DNA of 64,000 nucleotides from Rheum nobile. Taxonomy: Eukaryota; Streptophyta; Magnoliopsida; Caryophyllales; Polygonaceae. The position numbers and the translations under genes were made by a program. Numbering within the stretch: position 1 is the first letter of the stretch; each line of letters begins with the position of its first letter. The stretch spans positions 2,976,001 to 3,040,000 of the forward strand of contig WOAB01000159.1 of assembly GCA_027886185.1 (NCBI GenBank), given 5' to 3'. Under the pieces are notes generated by a model, which saw nothing but the letters and a program-made list of their open reading frames with translations, searched no databases and was not told the DNA's origin. Positions 56,521 to 64,000 of the stretch are shown here, piece by piece.

Positions 56521-58201
56521 CTAACTTGGCCTTTTAAAGTCTTTGAGGGAATGGGATGGGTGGTTTGTAGGGTGGTGGTGCCACATATTTCGGTTCTTTC
56601 TCACCTTCCCTCTCATTTTATTGCTTTTTGGTTCTTCTCCCCTCTCTTGCTTTTCACTTTCTTCTTCCAACAGTTCTTCCATGCCAAGATTCTCAACCTC
56701 CACAACATCCTTCCTCTTGGGTTCTTCCAACTTTTTCCCACTCCTAAGGTTCACCGCCATACATTCTCTTGGATTAGGCTTGGGTAGACCGGGAAGTCTA
56801 CCTTGAGGTCTAGAAGAGGAGCTAGCAACTTGTTGGGAAATTTGAGAGATTTGGGTTTCTAGCGTCTTGTTATCAGTGGTCAAAGCATAAAACTTGGATA
56901 TAAGTTTCCCAAATTGGTTTCTTAACTCATCGTTTTGTTTTGCTTGAGTGGTAATGAAGCTCTCCATCATCACTTCATGGTTGGACTTTTGAGGAGGTTG
57001 AGGTTGGTAAGGACCTTAATTAAAATCATGAGGTTGCTTTGGAGGGGGTTGAGGAATGGTATTTTTGTTATTTCGATATAATAAATTGGGATGGTTCCTC
57101 CAACCGGGATTGTAGGTCTTGGAATATAGGTCATTTTGAGGCCTTGATCTTGGGTGGTTGAGGAACTCAACATGCTCAATTATTGGTTCTTGAGAAGATG
57201 AAGAGGGTGAAGTCACATATTGACAATTCAACCCAAGATGGCAAGCTATACCACAAATTTCACAAGGGCCATTTGAACCAACATTGTTCACCTTGGCATG
57301 CACATTCATAGCATCAAATTTCGTGTTGAGGGCATCCAACATAGCCAACAAGACATTGTTCTTAGCCGCTAAACGATCAAATGTGTCGATGTCATACCTT
57401 TCGGGTGATTTGTTGGGCTCAAACTTTGGGTTTGACCACTTTTGGTGGTTCATTGTCATATCTTCAATCAACGTCCAGGACTCGGTTATCCTTTTTCTCA
57501 TGAGAGCTCCTCTGGCAACACTATCAGTTCCCATCTTTGAAGTGTTGGTTAGCCCATTGTAGAATCCTTGAACTAGGAACCACTTCTCGAAACCATGATG
57601 TGGGCACTTCCTCAAAAGCTAATTGAATCTTTTCCAAACTTCATATAAAGATTTCTCTTCTTTTTGGTGGAAAGAGGAGATATCATTCCTTAGAGCGGTA
57701 GTCTTGCTTGGTGGAAAGTATTCAGCCATGAAAACGACGGAGAGTTCCTCCCAAGTAGTGATTGATTTTTCCGGAATGGTTTAGACCCAAGCCCTTGCTT
57801 GAACCGTAGTGAGAATAAGAAAAGCCTTAGTCGAATGACATCTTGAGTAACTCCACCATACTTCACCATGTCACAAATCTCCAAGAAGACCGAGAGTTGA
57901 AGATTTGGGTCTTCCGATGGTGATCCCGAAAATTGATGGTGTTGTACCATGGTGAGAAGGGCCAGTTTTATCTCAAAGTTGTTGGCTTCCACATTTAGCT
58001 TTGTGATTCCGGAATGAATGCCATAGTTGTTCGGCGCAATTTAGTCCTCAACGATTTTTCGATCTTCTTCCATGTTTGAAGATGAGTGAGATTCTTTTGT
58101 GCTCCTTGACTCTTTTGTAGCTTTTTCCTTGCAAGAAACAATTTTTCAATCTCAGGATCTCCTTCTTCAAGATGCACCCTAAGAATTCCAGTAACGGGCA
58201 T
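56521..58201 (-). pseudogene. Athila-B2 gag
   Basis: Starts MPVTGILRVHLEEGDPEI at 58201. It then runs through NNFEIKLALLTMVQHHQFSGS and PNLQLSVFLEICDMVKYGGVT (57992-57690), a capsid part VQGFYNGLTNTSKMGTDSVARGALM, a CCHC knuckle CEICGIACHLGLNC, the Athila signature KTYNPGWRNHP (57160-57100) and a coiled-coil/basic tail (56973-56521). There are four frames, with shifts near 57990, 57640 and 57015. Athila-B1 lacks nearly all of this region. Confidence 0.8.
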
Positions 58202-58256
58202 GCAACGGAGAAATCACTACAAGAAGAACAAGAACAAGAGAGTGATCAAAATTTTT

Positions 58257-58533
58257 TTATATATATAATGAGTGCGGTTCCGGTGCGGAGCACTCTTCCC
58301 GTGCGGACGTGCGGACATGCACTATAGGGCCTTATTTGTGCACTTTAGAGCCTTATTTATGCACTTTTGCAAAAATTTTGAAAAATGCTTGGAAAACAAT
58401 TTGTAAAAGAATTTTTTTTTTAAAAAAAATGCACAAATAAGACATTAAAGTGCACAAATAAGGCCCTAAAGTGCATGCTCCGCACGTCCGCACGGGAAGA
58501 GTGCTCCGCATATGATCCAAACTCTATAAATAA
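58257..58533. mobile_element. MITE with long inverted arms
   Basis: The left arm 58284-58349 and the right arm 58447-58510 are near-perfect inverted copies (TGCGGAGCACTCTTCCCGTG at both outer ends). A weaker outer extension pairs GAGTGCGGTTCCGG with GAGTTTGGATCAT. The centre has an A-rich run. Athila-B1 lacks it at the same place, which gives an empty site. It has no coding capacity. Confidence 0.8.
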
Positions 58534-58592
58534 AATGACATAAAGAAAAGATCTAGTCTTAGTAGTCAATGCTTAATCAATGTCAACTGTGC

Positions 58593-58610
58593 TCCCCGAC
58601 AACGATGCCA
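58593..58610 (-). other. Primer binding site of Athila-B2
   Basis: On the minus strand TGGCATCGTTGTCGGGGA, six bases after the LTR; a decayed Athila-type (tRNA-Asp) site. Confidence 0.75.
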
Positions 58611-59696
58611 AAAACATGGTAGTCCCGCAAGTGCACGGTACTATCGAGTAGTATAAAAGATATCGAATCCAAGGGAGCACTCGTTGATCACCAATTTTAC
58701 ACAAACTAATAATCTAGATCAAACAAGAGATGTGAAGTTTTTGGTTTTGATTTAATAAAACTAACAAGAAACACAAGTCTAGAGCTAAATAAAATGATAA
58801 AAGGAGGATTTGGGTTAATTGATGGATGGAAGGCTATGATTAAGGTTCACCACAATGGTACCATGTAATTATAGGGAAGTAAATCTCTACGGTTGCAAGT
58901 GATGGTCTATAATGGTCAAATGTCCTAATATATCTATTATCCTCTTTCAAGGTATAAGAAAACAAGCTTAAACTTCATTAACTCCTACTTTTATGGTAAT
59001 TAACTAGAGATTAGGGACATTAAGATTTATGACAATTCAAACAACCACAAGGAAAATAGGCCTACTTTCGTGGTCCTAAAAGTCATAGCTCAAATCTTGA
59101 GGTTACAATGTCAAATATCACCTTTCAATGCATATCCAACATTTAATACATGTAAAAATACTAGCTAGGCATTTTTACAAACACTTCGTGGTAATTAACT
59201 CAAATCTTGAGGTTCCAATGTCAAATATCACCTTTTAACCAAAGAGAAAACTTCACCAAATCAACATATAACATCATCATTGGGCTACTCTGAATCCCAA
59301 CACAAGCAACTACTTGCTCATAATATGCAGAGACATTGCATAAGAAATCAAATCAACCATCAAACACATGTACACAATGAAAAACAAAACAAGAAGTAAA
59401 GAGAATGAGCAAGAACTACTTATCATTCAACCAAACACCTGAGCTATCATTGCACCATGAGAAGAAGGTTGAAACTTTGATCCTCTTTCAAGTCTTGTAA
59501 CTCAAGACTGTTCAACAACCCAAATAGTTGTAGAATCTAACAACAAGCATCAATCCAATTACTAGTTTAAGTGGAAAATGAAGTTTTAGAGATGATTCTA
59601 AGGGAGAAAACAAAATCTTAGTTAAAGCTATAAATGGAGGCTAAAGAGTAGATGTAAAGTTGGGACATGAGTCTCAACATTTGCCCTTACATGTCC

Positions 59697-59704
59697 TATT
59701 TATA
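59697..59704 (-). promoter_or_regulatory. Putative TATA box 2 of Athila-B2 5' LTR
   Basis: TATAAATA on the minus strand; the copy nearer to gag. Confidence 0.45.
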
Positions 59705-60490
59705 TGGTCTACAAAAGGAAGTGGATAAAGTTAGGTCATGAGTCTCAATAGTTTCCCTTACAAATGATTTGGATAACGTGTAAATAAAGTACCACAAAAC
59801 ATAACACCGTTCTAAAAAAGGTCACCGAGAACAACTTTTCTTAGGATAATTTCACGAACTCTGACTAAAAATCTTTGACAAAAAAGGTTTTAGAAATGAT
59901 ACCTCCACAACCTCGATAAATTAAAACAGTCCATGTCAAGGGTGTAGATAGGGGTTGGGTTTAGTGGACCATTCTTCCCCCTCCACATCTCTCACTAATA
60001 TGTTATATTGATTTTCATAAAATAATTTTATAAATAAGAAAAATTTCTATACGTATTTAATTATATACCAAAATTTCATGTTATTTTGTCTCTTCTTATA
60101 TAAGAAATTTAGTAGTAGTTCTCAACTTTTCTAACTTTCATATTTTGATCTTGTTTGAATCATTATTAAATTAATGTTGTATAAGTAAAATTCCACCAAC
60201 TGTTCCAACACTATTTCAATGTAGGAGATTTAGAATTATACAATAGATAGTTTATACTTTTTTTTTACATTTTATACTCATAGCACATTATATGTGTTTC
60301 ACATAATTATTGGTTATATAAGATTTACAAAAAATATAATAATAAAGGTTGGTAAACATTGAACAACAAAACTAGCAACTACTCACCCATAATATGCAAA
60401 GACATGGCATAAGGAATCAAATCAACCCTAGAAATGGAGGCTAAAGAGTAAAGTTGGGGCATGAGTCTCAAAAGTTTCCCTTACATGTCC

Positions 60491-60498
60491 TATTTATA
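60491..60498 (-). promoter_or_regulatory. Putative TATA box 1 of Athila-B2 5' LTR (duplicated)
   Basis: A second TATAAATA in the duplicated segment about 800 bp upstream of the other. Confidence 0.45.
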
Positions 60499-60896
60499 TG
60501 GGATACAAAAGAAAGGGGATAAAATGCATTTAATTGTTCCCGGCCGTGGTATCCACAGGCTGGTCATGGTGGTGACAGGATGTGTATTCTTTAACTTGTG
60601 ATGACATGTGAGTGTGTTGTGTGACACCGATAGGTTGTGATCCTCTTGAAGTGCATTTTTCTTCACCAAATCATCGAGTTAATGCCCCTTTGGTCCTGTA
60701 CAAGCTTGAACTAACTCCAAGTTGACCCCATCATGTTCCCATAGCTCCAAAAAGTGCTCCTATAAGACCAAAACGACAAAAAGGAAGAGATCCGAGCAAA
60801 TCAAGCAAAATTCCTACAAAATGCCATAAGAATTGTATCTTTTATGCACAAATGGTGTTAATATGAGTCAATATGTAGCATATAATCATGTTATCA

Positions 60897-62157
60897 ACAA
60901 CCTGAGGCAAGTCGACTGATGTGTCGTATAGGACGGATGACACCATCCAACCATGCAAGGAAAAATAGTGGTTGGTTATTAGAAAGACTACGCAAGGGTC
61001 TTTTATGTGAGGTTATGTGTGGTCATATCTAGTTACCATCATTGTCTCTCGAATAAAGGTCGATAGATGATATATAACTAAAATAATTCTACTGATACGA
61101 AGGATGGACAAAAGGCATATGTACCAAGAGAATACCCCAAATGAATGTGGGTATTATGGGAATAAGATATGAATTGTTTTGGGATGTTTTACAATCAACA
61201 CACAACATATATAAAGTCCATTGAAGAATGGGGTCCAACGAACCTCACCGCATAATGCGAATTGGAAAGAAAACTTGCTTAAACTAGAGTAGAGTGGGAT
61301 CTAAGTTGTATGAATAATAGAGAGTGTCAATACCTCTATTTATAAATTATGAACTTTGGATGAAGGATAGAGAGTGTCTAAACCTCTATTTATAATTGTT
61401 TCCCTGACCTTTCTTTTTCTCTCTTTAAGATGTGGGATGAGAGTTTTATTAATATTTCTAAGATAAGCAATATGGGATACAATTATTTAATGACCCATAT
61501 TGACGCATAATTTCGAACCACTTTCTATTGAAATTACGTGTTGCTGCAGACTACAAAATTGTAGATCTCCGAGTCTAGTTTTTAACGCATCTTGAATCAT
61601 CAAAATCCGAACTTTGTGGCAAAAGATATGTCTGTTCTACGAAGCTGCCTTGAACACAACAATTCATGCGGGAATCCCTACGGATATTCTAAACTTAAAT
61701 CTAATTGGTTCATCATTAATCAAAACACCGAGTTTTGATCCGTCACTTTGAATTATTTCATCCCAAGCCAAACTGGAGCTTGTTTGGATAAATATTAAAG
61801 ATGTTCACAAATGTCACCATACACCAAGAGTCTAAGTTATTGGATTACATCTTCGGACTCCAAATAATTTTACCGGATTAAAGATTGATTTTCCTTATTC
61901 GGAAATATACTAGAAATATAGTTACTATTAGTAGTAATTCTTCAACCATGGACCATACTATTTAGTAACTTTTCATTTTATATTCCAACATTTGAAATTA
62001 TAGAATATTTACGTTTTAACCCCGATTTTGTTTACATAAATGTCCTTTATAAAAATTCAAAATATTTATACCAACCATACTACTCTGATTTAGGGATATT
62101 ACATTATATATACACGATTTCTATTAGCGCACAGGCAAAATTTCTATTTAACGCATT
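60897..62157. other. Intergenic stretch without recognisable gene
   Basis: No coding motif. A short direct duplication (TAGAGAGTGTC-A-ACCTCTATTTATAA) is seen at 61318-61344 and 61368-61394. Confidence 0.55.
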
Positions 62158-62274
62158 GTTCATCCATGACGGACGAAACATGTTCATCCGTGACGGACGA
62201 AGCATGTTCATTCGTGACGGATGAACATGTTTCGTCCGTCACGGATGAACATGTTTCGTCCGTCACGGATGAAC
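62158..62274. repeat. Nested palindrome: 54-bp arms made of 24-bp repeats
   Basis: The arms 62158-62211 and 62221-62274 are inverted copies with 52 of 54 matches around a 9-base spacer. Each arm is two tandem 24-bp units (GTTCATCCGTGACGGACGAA plus ACAT or GCAT) and a partial third. The unit itself contains the small palindrome TCCGTGACGGA. Both strands stay open in one frame because 24 is a multiple of 3; this is not a gene. Confidence 0.9.
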
Positions 62275-62756
62275 ATGCTGATCCGCGACACAATTTTAGA
62301 ATCGCCATAACTTTTGATTCTCTAATCCAAACACGCTGCAATTTGGAGGAGTTATAGTTGACATCTTGATCTTTAATCTGACGTTATAATCACTCAATTC
62401 GGGATTACATAGAAAAAGTTATACTTCTCCAAAGACGGGACAAAAAACAGAGATCTCTTAAGCGTCAGAGCGAGTACAATAGCATTTAAATCGGCTTACA
62501 ATATCATTGCAATCATGGATCACAATAGAATTACAATGTGCGAGTACAATAGCATTTAAGTCGGCTTGCAACCTCGTCTCTTTCTTGTGCAAGAAGGTCT
62601 TAATGTCATCACCTGATAAACAAATGGATCATATAGACAAGCAGCAGAGGCATCATGTGCATGCTCCCACATGACAAATACTGGAGGCAATGGTGACGCC
62701 TCTGATAGGACCATCTACTCATGGGTTCAAATAATTAATATAAAATAATTAAATGA

Positions 62757-63683
62757 TTAGTACCATACCAAAATGAAATGTCTCTCCTTCTCAACATGGC
62801 AGATGCAGATCGTCTTAAGCTTATAAGGCTCAAAGTCTTTAATGAAGGATTGTGGAGGCATATAAGGTGGTGAAAACATTTGACCCACTGAATTCTTGGG
62901 AGCTCTAACTTGAGATGGCCTCAAAGGAGTGGTAGGAGCTTTAGGGTTTCGTGAAGGTGTGCTAGTGGGCATTGGTGGCCTACCTCGTTGCTTCTTGAGA
63001 GGTGTCCCTTCCGTATCTTTGTCTGTGTACTCCGATAAAGAAGGATGTATTTTAGTGATATCTTTGTTTAGAACTCCCATTAGTCGTCCTTTATGCCTCA
63101 CAATAGCCGGCTTTTGCAGACTAGTCCCCTCGGGGCGAGCTATGTCGTAAAGTCGCGAGACACATTTTTCTTGATCATCTGCTGACAGATTGAGGAAATG
63201 ATCCGTATAAAATTGATCCATCAAAGATCTCATAACTCTGCGCTTCATCTCACCTTCGTCTTGCACTTTTGACAAACTCAATCGTCTCCAAAACGGATGC
63301 AACACTGAAGGCTTAATAGGGATTGAACTCGTCACATTTCTAGCGATGTCATCCACAGACGGCAATTCATCTCTCACCCTCATCTGGCATGTGCAGATCT
63401 TGTCACAAAATGGATTTTCCCCTTTTATGTATTCCTCCGTCAAGCAGGCAAGTGCAACCTTAGATACTTTGTACTTCAACCGCTTGAAAACATCAGCTCA
63501 TATCCCAAGAGTCATCGTGCTTTGTACACTCTCGTTGAAGGTCCCCTTGATGTCCTTTACTTGATTACCCATCTTTGAATGATATTGACCAAATATCATG
63601 TCTAGACTACCATGTGGAATAGTCAAGAAGTCTTTCAAGAACCTTCTTCCACAAGAAAGAGATGAGGTCGAACCTTCTTCCAC
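62757..63683 (-). pseudogene. MULE transposase C-terminal fragment
   Basis: The minus-strand frame 63683-62757 is open except for a TGA at 63498-63500. It encodes FLTIPHGSLDMIFGQYHSKM, VKDIKGTFNESVQST, then VSKVALACLTEEYIKG, a Cys pair (CDKICTC), SVLHPFWRRLSL, and after a linker CVSRLYDIARPEGTSLQKPA followed by a Lys/Pro-rich tail. This order matches the region after the DDE core, through the SWIM-type zinc finger to the tail, in plant MULE proteins of the type that often carry OTU or Ulp1 domains. The DDE core itself is absent, and no captured host exon is recognised. The product could not transpose the element by itself. Confidence 0.65.
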
Positions 63684-63839
63684 AAGAAAGAAACGAGGTC
63701 GTTCGAACCTTCGTTTATATGATCCAATCGTTTCAAGAACCTTCTAGACCAAATGTCATTTGCTGCTTGCCTATATGATCCATTCGTTTATCAACTAATG
63801 GCGTTTGAACCTTCTTCTACAAGAAAGAGACGAGGTCAC
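63639..63839. repeat. 31-bp repeats AACCTTCTTCCACAAGAAAG
   Basis: Two tandem copies at about 63639-63700 and a third at 63809-63839 of a unit beginning AACCTTCTTCCACAAGAAAG and ending GAGGTC. The complement of the same unit is at the inner end of the left inverted repeat (62570-62599). Confidence 0.75.
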
Positions 63840-64000
63840 AATCCGACTTAAATGCTATTGTACTCGCACATTATAATGCTATTGTGATCCATGATTGCAA
63901 TGCTATTGTAATCCGACTTAAATGATATTGTACTCGCCTTGGTACTTAAGAGATCTCTATTTTTTGTCCCATCTTTTGAGAAGTATAACTTTTTCTATGT

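Larger units (their letters stand above)
48889..60896 (-). mobile_element. Athila-B2: Athila-like Ty3/gypsy element with both LTRs
   Basis: Minus-strand element: 5' LTR 60896-58617, primer site 58610-58593, gag, protease, RT, RNase H, integrase, a small last ORF, then 3' LTR 50337-48889. The outer end of the 3' LTR was removed when the CACTA end joined at 48888. It carries a MITE between primer site and gag, and a rearranged 5' LTR. It is more complete than Athila-B1 but every gene has frameshifts or stops. Confidence 0.85.
58617..60896 (-). repeat. 5' LTR of Athila-B2, enlarged by insertion and duplication
   Basis: 2280 bp against about 1.4 kb in the sister LTRs. About 600 bp of unrelated AT-rich sequence (59762-60355) sits in the middle, and about 150 bp of LTR around the TATA region is present on both sides (59590-59740 and 60360-60520). 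Confidence 0.75.
62405..64000 (-). mobile_element. Mutator-like element with about 190-bp inverted repeats
   Basis: The inverted repeats are 62405-62603 and 63808-64000. They share ACATAGAAAAAGTTATACTT at their outer parts, the GAGTACAATA-CATTTAA boxes and the ACCTCGTCTCTTTCTTGT box at their inner ends. Between them lies a C-terminal MULE transposase fragment. The right end lies at or beyond the window edge, so the 9-bp target duplication cannot be checked. Confidence 0.7.

Noticed and set aside
62158..62290. CRISPR-like repeat array
   Set aside because: The units are contiguous, alternate in strand and have no unique spacers; the context is a plant genome.
1..64000. Integrated plant DNA virus (endogenous pararetrovirus)
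   Set aside because: Every RT found is followed by an integrase or belongs to a LINE, and no movement or coat protein motif is seen.

Overview
The window looks like plant nuclear DNA, most likely from an AT-rich eudicot, in a repeat-dense, probably heterochromatic region. The evidence is Ty3/gypsy polyproteins of plant type, plant LINE proteins with DUF4283 and zf-RVT domains, a plant CACTA transposase, a plant Mutator-like transposase and a plant-mobile-domain (MAIN-like) gene fragment. I find no intact host gene, no rRNA or tRNA, and no CRISPR array. Almost everything recognisable is a broken transposable element, and much of it is nested.

Layout, left to right. 1-990 holds the 5' part of a minus-strand MAIN-like/plant mobile domain gene with an in-frame stop; upstream of it (1064-1860) lie arrays of short ACGT-core palindromes. 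1990-6700 is AT-rich and contains a minus-strand LINE RNase H pseudogene (3860-4800), three related Helitron-like segments and a 46-bp tandem repeat. A plus-strand LINE begins at about 6728. It is split at 8768 by a complete LTR retrotransposon (gypsy-1, 8769-15537, target duplication ACTAG) and resumes at 15543, until it is cut at 17091 by an AT-rich LTR-like piece (17091-18890).

Gypsy-2 (19093-31607) has a long gag-pol frame interrupted by two nonsense codons before 22 kb, then by a whole second element: a gag-only Athila-like retrotransposon in reverse orientation (25048-30170, target duplication AAGCC). Its pol resumes at 30171 and its 3' LTR is cut at about 31607. A Tat-like leader fragment (31608-32216) follows, then an Athila-like element on the plus strand (Athila-B1, 32217 to about 39715) without a 3' LTR. 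Next is a scrambled junction (39650-39940) and a minus-strand Tat-like element (about 43990 down to 39900) carrying a solo LTR (41092-42481, target duplication GTTGC).

44.0-45.55 kb is AT-rich and empty. 45.56-46.60 kb is an unusual element made of inverted arrays of a GTGTGCATAT motif. It abuts a broken CACTA transposase (46.6-48.57 kb) with its subterminal repeats and one terminus (48478-48888). That terminus sits in the 3' LTR of Athila-B2, a minus-strand sister of Athila-B1 (48889-60896), which also carries a MITE (58257-58533) and a rearranged 5' LTR with a duplicated TATA box. The right end has a 54-bp-arm nested palindrome (62158-62274) and a Mutator-like element with inverted repeats of about 190 bp (62405 to the window end).

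The inferred order of events is LINE before gypsy-1 and the 17-kb LTR piece; gypsy-2 before the gag-only Athila-like element, whose two LTRs are nearly identical so it is among the youngest insertions; the Tat-like element before its solo LTR; Athila-B2 before the CACTA and the MITE. The coding genes do not form a working pathway. Each retroelement once supplied gag, protease, reverse transcriptase, RNase H and integrase for its own copying, and all are now defective. I could not name the species, and family assignments rest on motif recognition, not on database searches.
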